Shown one piece after another: positions 1-8,532 of a stretch of DNA of 64,000 bases. The number at the start of each line of letters is the position of its first letter. Position 1 is the stretch's first letter. The notes under the pieces are model-generated. The model did not search any database, had not been told where the DNA came from, and saw nothing but the letters and a program-made list of their open reading frames with translations. Source of the stretch: Desulfovibrio sp. (GTDB taxonomy: Bacteria; Desulfobacterota; Desulfovibrionia; Desulfovibrionales; Desulfovibrionaceae); NCBI GenBank assembly GCA_031291035.1, contig JAISLI010000043.1, forward strand, positions 1 to 64,000, written 5' to 3'. The translations under genes and the position numbers were made by a program.

Positions 1-520
1 TTCTGCCCATACCTGAGGATGGTACATGGCCGACCCGTCTGGCCCTGGTCGGGAATTGCCTGGCGTGCTTTCCGGTAATTCCGCTCTGCCCGTTGCGCGG
101 CATACGCGGGGAATACCTCTATGGAACGTATTGGCCAAGCCTACGTTGTAGCCTACCCCAGTTCTCGGGGCAATCGAATGGACGACGTAACCCGTTAAAA
201 AGCCGGAGGAATATTTTCAGGCGAAATCGCATAAATACCTGTAATTCCAATATGTTATAAATTTTTTCTTCGAGTACCCTGAAAATTATGAAGAAAAATC
301 TTTACATTCGCGCCGCGAACGAGTAGGTGTTTTGCCTGTATGACGATTGTACGACGTTCCGGCACTGCCGAACGGACATTTTTTCCTTGGGCGGATGGCA
401 TGAAAGTACAGGCGGAAAAGGATATCCATCCCGGAAAAATTGTAGAATTAATTTCATCATTACTCAAAAATACAAAGCATAAGGAATCACATAGACCAAA
501 GGTAGATACTCCAAAACCTG
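1..520. other. left-edge region without a confident gene
   Basis: No recognisable gene is seen here. A plus-strand frame is open from the window edge to a stop near 257, and a 68-codon plus-strand frame runs 340-546, but neither translation resembles a family I know. The DNA from about 190 is AT-richer than the genes that follow. An AT-rich motif near 246-262 (AAATTTATAACATATTG on the minus strand) recurs at 29335 and, with changes, at 50640. The region may be the decayed 5' part of the Sel1-repeat gene that follows. Confidence 0.4.
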
Positions 521-1064
521 ATGTATCACATAAAGAAAAATTCTAGTAATGACCTGATTAGATTGAAAAATTTGGCTGACCAAGGGCATTCCGCCGCTCA
601 ATACAATCTGGGATGGATGTATGATGTATGATAACGGGCAAGGCGTTTCGAGGGACGACGCCAAGGCTGTCGAGTGGTACAGAAAAGCCGCTGAGCAGGG
701 GCATTCCGACGCTCAATATAATCTGGGCTGGATGTATGTAAACGGGCGTGGCGTTCCGAAGGACGACGCCAAGGCCGCCAAGTGGTACAGAAAAGCCGCT
801 GAACAGGGGAATACTCACGCTCAGCACAATCTGGGCTGGATGTATGCAAACGGGCGTGGCGTTCCGAAGGACGACGCCAAGGCTGCCGAGTGGTACAGAA
901 AGGCCGCTGACCAAGGGCATGCTCACGCTCAGCACAATCTGGGCTGGATGTATGCAAACGGACGTGGCGTTCCGAAGGACGACGCCAAGGCTGTCGAATG
1001 GTACAGAAAGGCCGCTGACCAGCTGAACAGGGGAATGCTCACGCTCAATGGTGTCTGGGCATGA
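521..1064 (+). pseudogene. Sel1-like repeat protein, frameshifted remnant
   Basis: Three to four near-identical units of about 36 residues are readable, each with the Sel1 signature (AEWYRKAAEQG, AQYNLGWMYxNGRGV, PKDDAKA). Sel1 repeats are solenoid protein-interaction modules. A reading frame starting at ATG 521 gives the first half unit and then stops at 629-631, because GATGTAT is duplicated in tandem at 616-629 (7 bp). The remaining repeats continue from an ATG at 621 in another frame. At the 3' end an 8-bp insertion near 1017-1024 shifts the frame again and the ORF ends at 1064. There is no signal peptide and no good ribosome binding site in front of 621. The DNA repeat period is 108 bp, so slippage or unequal recombination explains both lesions. 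A shortened functional product from 621 cannot be excluded. Confidence 0.6.
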
Positions 1065-1175
1065 TATTGCAGTGGTGAGGCACAAAACGAACATGAGCGG
1101 AGGCTGATGCAGTGGCACACGACAATCGGGCACAGCATCCTGGAGCGGTCAGTAACCGGGGATTGCGCATTGAGT

Positions 1176-1706
1176 TCACATGGGGTACGCGACGGCGATA
1201 TCCAGGTAAATGTAGCGTTCCGCCAGTGTCCGCGCGGGCAGATCCAGGGAAACATGACGCAGTTCCGCCGGGCGGAAGCCCGCCAGCCATGCCGCCGCGT
1301 CGCGGCCCAAGGCGGACAGCTCCGCGAGCGGGGTAAAAATGACCGCCGGGCAGATTTTGTAAAGGTACAGGCCGCCGTTGGCAAGCACCAGCGGGAAAAG
1401 CGAGCAGGCAACGGGGCGTTTTTCCCGCGTGAGGCGGCAGCCGCCGTCGCCCCGCGCTTTACACCCCCTGTCGGCGATATAGGCCGTGTCGCCGGCAAGC
1501 AGATAAAAATCCTCGTCCAGGCCGGGCCGCAACTGCCCCGGCAGGAGCGCCATGGGAAAAGGCGTCGGGTCGTCCTGCGGGCCGCAGCAATACCGGCAGT
1601 CACGGCAATAGCCGTTCCGCAGCCAGGTGTCGCGCCACAGCAGTTTTCTGCGCCGGGGGAAAGTCCTCCGCCACAGTTCCAGATAATATTGAAAATCCCG
1701 CCGCAT
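1176..1706 (-). CDS. YkgJ-type CxxCxxCC cysteine-cluster protein
   Basis: This is a 176-residue protein with a CRDCRYCC cluster near residue 33, followed by GCKARGDGGC and RPVACSLFP. This is the arrangement of the YkgJ/UPF0153 family, whose conserved cysteines are thought to bind zinc or an iron-sulfur cluster; the family function is unknown. The frame stays open far upstream of the homologous part. I place the start at ATG 1706, preceded by GGAG four bases away, because the conserved region begins just after it and the upstream translation looks non-coding. It is transcribed divergently from the DEAD-box helicase. A strong hairpin at 1808-1834 lies between the two genes. Confidence 0.75.
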   Translation of the reverse strand: MRRDFQYYLELWRRTFPRRRKLLWRDTWLRNGYCRDCRYCCGPQDDPTPFPMALLPGQLRPGLDEDFYLLAGDTAYIADRGCKARGDGGCRLTREKRPVACSLFPLVLANGGLYLYKICPAVIFTPLAELSALGRDAAAWLAGFRPAELRHVSLDLPARTLAERYIYLDIAVAYPM

Positions 1707-1807
1707 GCCACTCCGCTTACGTATATTTCGCGGGGCTGTCAACGCCACGCATGGCGTCTTGCGAAAAAACGCGCTCTGTGGCAGGATGGCTCCCGGTGCG
1801 TGTCTGA

Positions 1808-1834
1808 TGTCCCGGCCGCCCGGCGGCCGGGACA
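1808..1834. repeat. perfect 13-bp inverted repeat in divergent intergenic region
   Basis: The arm TGTCCCGGCCGCC, one spacer base and its exact reverse complement form a very stable hairpin. No U-tract follows directly on either strand, so it is not a canonical terminator. It lies about 100 bases upstream of the cysteine-cluster gene and about 50 upstream of the helicase gene, so it would be in a 5' leader or an operator. Confidence 0.6.
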
Positions 1835-1886
1835 CGCCTGTTAACGTGTTTTTGCGGACGCCGGGTTTTTCCGGCGGAGACAGTTC

Positions 1887-3431
1887 ATGACAGAAAATCA
1901 TTTTTTTGAGGACGGCGAGCCGGAAAATCAGCCATCATCCCTGCCGGGGCAGCCTCCCGCAACGGAAGTTTCCGAGGAAATTTCCGTCAGGGAGCCGGAG
2001 AACGCCCTGCCCGCCGCAGCGCTGGAAGATTTGCCCGAAGCCCTGCGCGCGGCGTGCGACCGTGCCGGCTGGCGGGCGCTGACGCGCGTGCAGGCCCTGG
2101 GTTTGCCGTATCTGCTCGGAGGGCGCGACATCATGGTGCAGTCCCGCACCGGGTCCGGCAAGACGGGTTGTTACCTGCTGCCCCTTTTGCGGCGTCTTTC
2201 ACCGGAGCGGAAAGCCACGCAGGCGCTTGTGCTCACCCCCACGCGGGAGCTCGCCATTCAGGTGGCGCGCGAGACAACGGTTCTCTTTGCCGATACAGGC
2301 ATAGCCTCAGCCGCCGTATACGGGGGCGTCGGCTACGGGCAGCAGACAGAGGCCCTGCGTGACGGCGTTCAGGTAATTGTGGGCACGCCCGGCCGCATCC
2401 TGGATCACCTTTTGCGCCGTACCATGAACCTTGACGACCTGCGCTGCCTGATTTTTGACGAGGCCGACCGCCTGCTCTCAATCGGCTTTTACCCGGACAT
2501 GAAGGAAGTGCAGCGCTGGCTGCCGTCACGGCCTGTGCACACCTGCATGTTTTCCGCCACCTATCCGCCGCATGTGCTCAAGCTGGCGGAGGAATTCATG
2601 CGACAGCCGGCCATGCTTTCCCTTTCCCACAAACAGGTGCATGTGGCCGAGGTGCGCCACCTTTTCTGCGAAGTGAAGCCCATGGACAAGGACAGGGCGC
2701 TGGTGCGCCTGCTGGAGACGGAGAATCCCGCCCAGGCCATTATTTTTTGCAACACCAAGGCCAATGTGCACTATGTGACAGGGGTGCTGCAGGGCTTTGG
2801 CTACAGCGCCGACGAAATTTCCTCGGATATTTCGCAGGCCCGGCGCGAGGAAGTGCTCAACAAAATCCGCTGCGGGGAGTTGCGCTATCTTGCGGCGACG
2901 GATGTTGCCGCGCGCGGTATAGATATTCCGTCCCTGTCCCATGTTTTTCTTTACGAACCGCCGGAAGAACGCGAAAGCTACATTCATCGCGCCGGCCGCA
3001 CCGGCAGGGCCGGGGCCGCCGGAACGGTGATTGCCCTTGTGGACGTGATGCAGCGCATGGAACTTGAACGCATTGCCCGCCATTACGGCATCCCTATTGC
3101 GGAGTTGCCTCTGCCTTCGGATGAGGACGTGGCCCGTGTGGCCGGGGCGCGCGTCATGACGCTTCTGGAGTCGCGTTTGCGCAAGCTGACCGGGCTGGAG
3201 CGGCTGCGGGCGGCGCGGTACACGACGCTGGCGCGGGATCTGGCCAACGTCGCTGAGGAAGACGGCGGCCCTGCCCTGTTGTCCATGCTTCTGGACGATT
3301 TTCATCGTGAATCCTTCCGGGAGAATCGTTTTCCGGACAACAGGCCGGCGCGGGGCGACGACGCGTCCAGGGAACGGCGCAAGCGGAGAAGCCGCAGACG
3401 GCGCGGCGGCGAGACAAAAGAGAATGCCTGA
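1887..3431 (+). CDS. DEAD-box ATP-dependent RNA helicase
   Basis: This 514-residue superfamily 2 helicase probably remodels structured RNA (ribosome assembly or mRNA turnover) in the cytoplasm. Visible motifs in order are SRTGSGKT (Walker A), PTRELA, GTPGR, DEAD (in IFDEADRLL), SAT, then the C-terminal RecA domain with ATDVAARGIDIP and HRAGRTGRAG. An acidic leader of about 50 residues precedes the Q-motif region, and the tail is strongly basic (RRKRRSRRRRGG), typical of RNA-binding tails. ATG 1887 is preceded by GGAG. The stop codon overlaps the start of the following small gene. Subfamily (RhlE, SrmB, DbpA) cannot be fixed by eye. Confidence 0.9.
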   Translation: MTENHFFEDGEPENQPSSLPGQPPATEVSEEISVREPENALPAAALEDLPEALRAACDRAGWRALTRVQALGLPYLLGGRDIMVQSRTGSGKTGCYLLPLLRRLSPERKATQALVLTPTRELAIQVARETTVLFADTGIASAAVYGGVGYGQQTEALRDGVQVIVGTPGRILDHLLRRTMNLDDLRCLIFDEADRLLSIGFYPDMKEVQRWLPSRPVHTCMFSATYPPHVLKLAEEFMRQPAMLSLSHKQVHVAEVRHLFCEVKPMDKDRALVRLLETENPAQAIIFCNTKANVHYVTGVLQGFGYSADEISSDISQARREEVLNKIRCGELRYLAATDVAARGIDIPSLSHVFLYEPPEERESYIHRAGRTGRAGAAGTVIALVDVMQRMELERIARHYGIPIAELPLPSDEDVARVAGARVMTLLESRLRKLTGLERLRAARYTTLARDLANVAEEDGGPALLSMLLDDFHRESFRENRFPDNRPARGDDASRERRKRRSRRRRGGETKENA

Positions 3432-3906
3432 TATGCCGGACGCGGCGAAAAATTTTGAAGCGGAAAGCGTGGAACAACTGGCGCTGAAAAATTTCGCGGC
3501 CTTGCTTGCCGATATGGATTTTGTGGCGGAACTGGAACTTATGGGAGTCGGTCGCATGCAATTTCTGTTTCGCCGTCAGATGCTTGTGGAATGGAGGGGG
3601 TTGTACATGGCCCTCTGGCGTCTGGCGCTGGAAAAATCTTTTCCGCGGGACGCTGAGGCCATGTTCGCCGTTTTTGTGTCCGGGTACCGGGAAAGCCATC
3701 CCGACAAAATGAGCGAGACAAGTCTCAGGCGCGCCGGGGAGTACTGGGTCATGCTGGCTCCGGCGGGAGAGGCGGATTTTAATCCGGTGGCGCGCCACAT
3801 GGCCTCCTTTTTCGGCGACAGCGCGCATGATTTGCGCAGCCTGAACCTCAAGCTCGCGCTGCATATCCGCAAAACCTACAAAAACATCTTTGACAGGCTT
3901 CTTTAG
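3424..3906 (+). CDS. conserved-looking hypothetical protein coupled to the helicase
   Basis: About 160 residues, mainly predicted helical, with no signal peptide or recognisable motif. The ATG at 3424 overlaps the helicase stop codon (3429-3431) and is preceded by AAGAG; a second in-frame ATG lies at 3433. The overlap suggests translational coupling. The gene ends five bases before ribF. I do not recognise the family. The longer open frame back to 3307 runs inside the helicase tail and is rejected as the start. Confidence 0.7.
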   Translation: MPDMPDAAKNFEAESVEQLALKNFAALLADMDFVAELELMGVGRMQFLFRRQMLVEWRGLYMALWRLALEKSFPRDAEAMFAVFVSGYRESHPDKMSETSLRRAGEYWVMLAPAGEADFNPVARHMASFFGDSAHDLRSLNLKLALHIRKTYKNIFDRLL

Positions 3907-3911
3907 CATCC

Positions 3912-4889
3912 ATGCGTATTGCCTCTTCCGTTGAAGACATTTTGCCGCTTTCCGGCACGGGCGTGACCATCGGAAACTTCGACGGCGTACACCTGGGGCA
4001 CCAGGCGCTCATACGGCGCGCGCTTGAGCTGTGCCGCGAAAAAAATCTCGGCGGCGTGCTGGTCACGTTCACGCCGCATCCGCGCTGTGTGCTGGCTTCG
4101 CAAAGGCATATTCCGCTCGCCGGCCGGGAAGAGCGCATGAAGCTTCTGGCGGCCCTGGGCGTGGAGAATGTGCTGGAGCTGCCCTTCACGCCGGACATGG
4201 CGGTCATGTCGGCCGAGGAATTTATCCGCCGTTTTCTTCTGGCCCTCGGCATGAGGCGCCTTGTTGTGGGGTATGATTTCTCGCTGGGCAAAAACCGCGG
4301 CGGCTCCATCGAGGTATTGCGCGGCCTTGGCCCGCGATACGGTTTTACGCTGGAGCGGCTTGCCCCGGTGCTTCTGGATGACGGCATTGTCAGTTCAACG
4401 CGCCTGCGCCGGATGATAGCGCGGGGGGACGTGCGCGGCGCCGGCCGGCTGCTTGGGCGAAGGTACGGATTCTCCGGCGAAGTGGCACACGGGGACAAGC
4501 GCGGCGCGGGGCTCGGCTATCCCACGGTCAATCTGGCGAAGCCGGAAGTCCTGTTGCCGGGCGACGGCGTTTACGCGACCTTTATGCGGCACGGTTCGCG
4601 TTGTTTCCCCGCCGTGACAAATGTCGGCCAAAGGCCGACGTTCGGCGGCGGAACCGTGACGGTGGAGAGCTTTTTACCGGGGGAATCAGTCAATCTATAC
4701 GGGCAAAGCGTGTCTCTGGAATTTGTTGAGCGCCTGCGCGAGGAGCGGCGTTTTGAGAGCGCGGAACATCTCGGGGCGCAGATCGCGCGGGATGCGGAAC
4801 ATGCCCGCGCGGTGCTTTCCGCCGAAGACCCGCCACACGAAGTAACGGACCCGGACCGCGCGACGGGCCGACAAACAACGGGCCGGTGA
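3912..4889 (+). CDS. ribF: bifunctional riboflavin kinase / FAD synthetase
   Basis: This 325-residue protein converts riboflavin to FMN and then to FAD. The N-terminal nucleotidyltransferase domain shows GNFDGVHLGHQ, with the HxGH-like ATP-binding motif, and the ISSTR-like SSTRLRR. The C-terminal flavokinase domain begins near residue 185 with RRYGFSGEVAHGDKRGAGLGYPTVN and continues with GVYA and NVGQRPTF. Length and order match prokaryotic RibF. The final 25 or so residues after the kinase domain are low-complexity. It lies tightly between the upstream small gene and dut, so the three are probably cotranscribed. Confidence 0.95.
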   Translation: MRIASSVEDILPLSGTGVTIGNFDGVHLGHQALIRRALELCREKNLGGVLVTFTPHPRCVLASQRHIPLAGREERMKLLAALGVENVLELPFTPDMAVMSAEEFIRRFLLALGMRRLVVGYDFSLGKNRGGSIEVLRGLGPRYGFTLERLAPVLLDDGIVSSTRLRRMIARGDVRGAGRLLGRRYGFSGEVAHGDKRGAGLGYPTVNLAKPEVLLPGDGVYATFMRHGSRCFPAVTNVGQRPTFGGGTVTVESFLPGESVNLYGQSVSLEFVERLREERRFESAEHLGAQIARDAEHARAVLSAEDPPHEVTDPDRATGRQTTGR

Positions 4890-4892
4890 TCA

Positions 4893-5372
4893 ATGGACGC
4901 GAACAGGGTACGCATTGTTTTTGCGCGGGAAGACGCGCGGGCTCTCTACGCCGAGGGCGGAGGGGATTTTCTGACGCCGGCCACCGGCCTTTCCGCCGGT
5001 TTTGACCTGCGAGCCTGTTTTGCGGAGGAAAGCGCGCGCATAGCCGCGCACAGCCGGTTGTTCATACCCGCGGGGGTAAGCATCCAGCCCTGTTCGCCGG
5101 ATATCGCCGGCTTTGTCTATTCGCGCAGCGGGCTTGGCGCGCGCGACGGCCTTACCGTCGCCCAAGGAGTGGGGATCATAGATCCGGACTATACCGGGGA
5201 AATCCTGGTGCCTCTTTTGAATACGTCAGGGGCGGAGCGTGTTGTCAAACGCGGCGAACGCATAGCCCAGCTTGTTTTTCAGCCCGTTGTCCGGCCAACC
5301 TGGGAGGAAACCGCGCGCCTGTCGCCAACGGAGCGGGGGGCGGGCGGTTTCGGCCATACGGGGAATTTCTGA
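4893..5372 (+). CDS. dut: dUTP diphosphatase
   Basis: This 159-residue trimeric-type dUTPase hydrolyses dUTP to dUMP, keeping uracil out of DNA and supplying dUMP for ThyX. All five motifs are visible: GFDLRA (I), SRSG (II), GIIDPDYTGEI (III), RGERIAQLVF (IV) and GAGGFGHTG (V). It starts four bases after ribF and its stop codon abuts the argD ribosome binding site, so it sits inside the ribF-dut-argD run. Confidence 0.95.
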   Translation: MDANRVRIVFAREDARALYAEGGGDFLTPATGLSAGFDLRACFAEESARIAAHSRLFIPAGVSIQPCSPDIAGFVYSRSGLGARDGLTVAQGVGIIDPDYTGEILVPLLNTSGAERVVKRGERIAQLVFQPVVRPTWEETARLSPTERGAGGFGHTGNF

Positions 5373-5387
5373 GTGGAGGGAATTGCC

Positions 5388-6587
5388 GTGTCACAAGCTT
5401 TTGCCGATGTGAAAGAAAGGGAAGAGATCCTGCTTTGCCGTACCTACGGCCGCTACCCTCTGGCCTTTGCGCGGGGGAAAGGGGCGCGTCTGTGGGATGT
5501 TGACGGCAGGGAATATGTGGATCTGCTCGCCGGAATCGCCGTTACCGTCCTGGGGCACAGCCATGAGGAACTGTGCGCGGTTGTGGCCCGGCAGGCCGGC
5601 CGGCTCTGGCATGTGAGCAACCTCTTCTACCAGCGCAACCAGCTTGAACTGGCGGAAAAACTGCTCTCCACGAGTCATCACAGCAGAGCCTTTTTCTGCA
5701 ATTCCGGAGCGGAAGCCAACGAGGCCGCCATCAAGCTGGCCCGCAGGCACATGCGCCATGTCAAAAAACGGGATGCCGCCGAAATCATCACCCTGACCGG
5801 CTGCTTTCATGGGCGGACCCTGGGAACACTGGCCGCCACCGCCCGGGACAACCTGAGCGAGGGCTTTGCCCCCCTGCCGGAAGGTTTTGTTCAGGTCGCC
5901 GCCGGCGATCTTGAGGCCCTCGGAAGCGCCGTCACGCCCTCCACAGCCGCCGTGCTGCTGGAAGTTGTGCAGGGCGAGGGGGGCGTTGTGCCGTTGTCCG
6001 CCGAATACCTGCGCGGGGTGGAGGCTTTGTGCCGCGAGAAGGATATCCTGTTCATGTGTGACGAGGTGCAGACCGGCATGTGCCGTACCGGAAGATTTTG
6101 GGCCTTTCAGCTCCACGGGCTCAGGCCGGATGTCATCAGCGTGGCCAAAGGCTTGGCCAACGGCCTTCCCATGGGGGCCATACTGGCCACCGAAGAGGCC
6201 GCCGGGGGATTTGAGCCCGGTTCACACGCGACCACTTTTGGAGGCGGCGAGCTGATATCGGCTGTCGCCGCAAAAACCGTGGAAATACTTCTGCGGGACA
6301 AAATGGCGGAACGCGCCGCCGCCCTCGGCACGCATCTCAGGAGCAGACTTGAAGATCTTGCCTCGCGTTATCCGGGCAAAATCAGCGAAGTGCGCGGTCC
6401 CGGCCTGATGACAGGAATTGAATTCGCGTCCGATGCGCGGAAAATCTGGGAATATTTGCTCGACAGGGGGTACGTCTGCAATTTGAGCCATGAAAAAATT
6501 CTGCGGCTTCTCCCGCCTCTTGTCGTCGGGCAGGCCGATCTGGATGCCTTTGTGGCCGAGTTGGAGCGGGCGTTGCAGGTTCAGTGA
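5388..6587 (+). CDS. argD: acetylornithine aminotransferase
   Basis: This 399-residue class III PLP aminotransferase of arginine (and possibly lysine) synthesis transfers the amino group of glutamate to N-acetylglutamate semialdehyde. Visible features are NSGAEANEAAIKLAR, FHGRTLG, the CDEVQTGMCRTG segment, and the PLP lysine in SVAKGLANGLPMGA. I start at GTG 5388 because GGAGGG at 5375-5380 is spaced seven bases from it; an in-frame GTG at 5373 directly after the dut stop lacks a binding site. Family members also act as succinyldiaminopimelate or GABA aminotransferases, but the sequence fits ArgD best. Confidence 0.92.
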   Translation: MSQAFADVKEREEILLCRTYGRYPLAFARGKGARLWDVDGREYVDLLAGIAVTVLGHSHEELCAVVARQAGRLWHVSNLFYQRNQLELAEKLLSTSHHSRAFFCNSGAEANEAAIKLARRHMRHVKKRDAAEIITLTGCFHGRTLGTLAATARDNLSEGFAPLPEGFVQVAAGDLEALGSAVTPSTAAVLLEVVQGEGGVVPLSAEYLRGVEALCREKDILFMCDEVQTGMCRTGRFWAFQLHGLRPDVISVAKGLANGLPMGAILATEEAAGGFEPGSHATTFGGGELISAVAAKTVEILLRDKMAERAAALGTHLRSRLEDLASRYPGKISEVRGPGLMTGIEFASDARKIWEYLLDRGYVCNLSHEKILRLLPPLVVGQADLDAFVAELERALQVQ

Positions 6588-6612
6588 ATTTTTTGTTTGT
6601 GGAGGGAAGGCA

Positions 6613-6849
6613 ATGGATGTTTTTGATCAGGCTACGGAACTGGAACGTCTGGACAGGGAGTCCGCCCTTGCGCGGGTGCGCGCCGCGGCCTTCCGCGGCG
6701 GCCCGGAATGGGTGAACGGTGTGGCCTGCTGCAGGGAATGCGGCGAGCCCATTCCCCTGAAACGCCTGGAGGCCTTGCCGGGCGTAGGGCTTTGCCGCGC
6801 CTGTCAGGAAGAACGCGAGGCCGGGCCGGCGCGGCATGTTCATTTTTGA
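6613..6849 (+). CDS. DksA/TraR-type C4 zinc-finger protein
   Basis: A 78-residue protein with an acidic helical N-terminus and a C-terminal C4 zinc finger (CCRECGEPIPLKR, then GLCRACQ). This is the compact TraR-like form of DksA, which binds the RNA polymerase secondary channel. GGAGGG at 6601-6606 is a good binding site. Small TraR-like proteins are common in phages, but here the gene follows argD by 25 bases. It ends convergently with the next gene, with a 10-base overlap. Confidence 0.8.
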   Translation: MDVFDQATELERLDRESALARVRAAAFRGGPEWVNGVACCRECGEPIPLKRLEALPGVGLCRACQEEREAGPARHVHF

Positions 6850-7199
6850 GCGGGCGATTCAAGCGCCGCCGGGGCGGAATCCGCGGGAGCCTGCCGCGCC
6901 GCTGATGCCGGAGGTTTTGCCTTTTTGTGTTTTGTTCCTTTTTTGGGGGCGGAGGGCGGCGCGCCGAGGGGAAGTTCCGGAATTGACGCCGGATCCCTGA
7001 ACGAGGCCCCGCCCGTCTGAATCTGCCGTGGAGAGACGAGGGCGCCCCAGTACAGGCGCGCCGCGCCGGAAGCCTTCCATGCTTCCGTCATATTTGTCCG
7101 GGCCGGCGAAGCGACGGAAGGCGGCAAAAAGCCGGACTCAACGGCCGGAGCCGGACTTGGCAGGCATAACAAGAGACTGAGCAGGAAAAGCAAACGCAT
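6840..7199 (-). CDS. small secreted hypothetical protein
   Basis: 119 residues beginning with a clear signal peptide (MRLLFLLSLLLCLPSPAPA, probable cleavage after APA). The mature part is rich in proline, alanine and lysine with a basic segment (PKKGTKHKKAKPP), suggesting a low-complexity periplasmic or surface protein. The cysteine in LLLC is not in a convincing lipobox. ATG 7199 is chosen because GGGAGG lies just upstream; the longer frame to 7313 would place the signal peptide internally. No family is recognised. Confidence 0.7.
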   Translation of the reverse strand: MRLLFLLSLLLCLPSPAPAVESGFLPPSVASPARTNMTEAWKASGAARLYWGALVSPRQIQTGGASFRDPASIPELPLGAPPSAPKKGTKHKKAKPPASAARQAPADSAPAALESPAQK

Positions 7200-7246
7200 A
7201 ACCGAACCTCCCGTTTCCGTATCGGCGAAAAGCACAGGCAACTTTA

Positions 7247-7297
7247 GGGCAATTTCACTTTGAAATTGCTCTAGGGCGCGTTTTGAAGCAAAATGCC
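7247..7297. repeat. family I repeat copy (hairpin D module)
   Basis: GCAATTTCA and TGAAATTGC pair across CTT (7249-7269), followed by CTCTAGGGCG and GCAAAATGCC. The same modules recur at 53305-53430. It lies about 50 bases upstream of both neighbouring divergent start codons. Confidence 0.6.
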
Positions 7298-7324
7298 GGA
7301 ACGCCGTAAACATCAGGATTTGTA

Positions 7325-7870
7325 ATGCCCAGGCAAGCGTTTATCGCCGCTCCGCGGCGTCCTGCTCCCTGCATCGCGCTCATCGGCATGGCGGGGGCGG
7401 GCAAGTCCACAGTGGGCAAAGCAATCGCGCGCCTTACGGGCTGGGCATACATGGATACCGATCATCTGCTGGAAGCGGCTTACGGAGCCCCCCTCCAACG
7501 CGTTGTCGAGGCATTGGACAAAAAAACATTTATACGGGCCGAGGGGGAAATGATTTGCTCCATCAGGGCATCGCGCACCGTCATCGCCACGGGCGGCAGC
7601 GCGGTCTACCACGAGGCCGCCATGCGCCACCTCACGGGGCAGGGCGCCGTGGTGTATCTGGATGTGCCCTTCGCCGTCATTGAGCGGCGCATTGCCGCCA
7701 AACCGGATCGCGGCCTTGTCATGGCGCCGGGCCAGACGCTCTCCGCCCTGTTTGCTGAACGTGATCCGCTCTACAAAGCATGGGCAACGCTTCGCTGCGA
7801 TGCGGGACGGAAGAACCCCGGGCAGTGCGCCCGGTGGATTGTGGAGCGGCTCAGGCCCGAAACGGACTGA
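7325..7870 (+). CDS. shikimate kinase-like P-loop kinase
   Basis: 181 residues. The P-loop is GMAGAGKST near residue 21, followed by MDTDHLLE (the DxD-type magnesium and substrate motif), FIRAEGEMI (the shikimate-binding arginine region) and VIATGGSAV. Shikimate kinase phosphorylates shikimate in the aromatic pathway and normally has GGG at the last position; here the third glycine is serine. The RDPLYKAWA lid-like segment near residue 145 also fits the family. It could therefore be a shikimate kinase or a paralogue with another substrate (some relatives act on homoserine). A CAGGA binding site precedes ATG 7325. It stands alone between minus-strand genes. Confidence 0.75.
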   Translation: MPRQAFIAAPRRPAPCIALIGMAGAGKSTVGKAIARLTGWAYMDTDHLLEAAYGAPLQRVVEALDKKTFIRAEGEMICSIRASRTVIATGGSAVYHEAAMRHLTGQGAVVYLDVPFAVIERRIAAKPDRGLVMAPGQTLSALFAERDPLYKAWATLRCDAGRKNPGQCARWIVERLRPETD

Positions 7871-7904
7871 GAAACGGGGATATTCCCCCGTCGGGACCGG
7901 GCGC

Positions 7905-8456
7905 TCAATACCGCCATGCCTTGCCGTCAAACATGATCATTTCTGTGCGGTTGCTCTTGCCGACCTCCCGGCAGGGCGCCGCAAGGGCGGCTTTCTGGTC
8001 CACGCCGCGGCATTCGTAAAGTTTTTCGGTATAGCGGATAATGCCCACATACAGGCCGGGCGCTTTGGCGGGGCGCATTTCGGTGGTCACGTCCACTGTG
8101 TCCACTTCCACAAAGCTCGCCACATGTTCCTCTTTGCCCGCTTTTTTGACCGCTTTGGCGCTCCTGGAGGGGCGGACAGTCCGCGCGGCCTGTCCGGTCA
8201 GCTTGCGCGCGACGTCATTCAGTTCGCTGTGAATCTGCTCCTCGCTCTTGCGCCCCTTCGCGCTTGAAGCGCCTTTGTTTTTTTTGGCGCTTTCGGGCTT
8301 TTGGTCCTTGGCCGCGACAGGTTGCGCACCCGGTTCAGGGGATGCGGGGGAGGCGGCCACAGGTTGCGGCGGCTCGCCCGTGTTTTCGTCGGAAGCGGCG
8401 CAGCCCGCCGTGAAAAGGGTGAAACTCAGAAGAAACACTGAAAGAACAGCATGCAT
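7905..8456 (-). CDS. outer-membrane-type lipoprotein, unknown function
   Basis: 183 residues. The N-terminus is a lipoprotein signal (LFTAGC, cysteine near residue 19 of the chosen start), followed by a proline-alanine-rich linker and a lysine-rich segment. The C-terminal half (SFVEVDTVDVTTEMRPA to MFDGKAWRY) looks folded and has two cysteines (YECRG, APCRE). I start at ATG 8456, which has AGGA at a good distance; ATG 8468 is also in frame. It follows the OmpA-like gene on the same strand but a terminator lies between them. No family name is recognised. Confidence 0.7.
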   Translation of the reverse strand: MHAVLSVFLLSFTLFTAGCAASDENTGEPPQPVAASPASPEPGAQPVAAKDQKPESAKKNKGASSAKGRKSEEQIHSELNDVARKLTGQAARTVRPSRSAKAVKKAGKEEHVASFVEVDTVDVTTEMRPAKAPGLYVGIIRYTEKLYECRGVDQKAALAAPCREVGKSNRTEMIMFDGKAWRY

Positions 8457-8471
8457 GGCATTCCTCATTAT

Positions 8472-8502
8472 AAAAGCCGGGCGGCGCCGCCGTCCGGCTT
8501 TA
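8472..8502 (-). terminator. rho-independent terminator of the vWA-OmpA gene
   Basis: On the minus strand an AAAGCCGG...CCGGCTTTT stem with a GC-rich inner palindrome (GGCGGCGCCGCC) is followed by TTTTAT. It sits 30 bases after the stop codon of the OmpA-like gene and just before the lipoprotein start. Confidence 0.8.
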
Positions 8503-8532
8503 TCGTTGTGTTGTCCGTCCGCGGGTCAGGGG

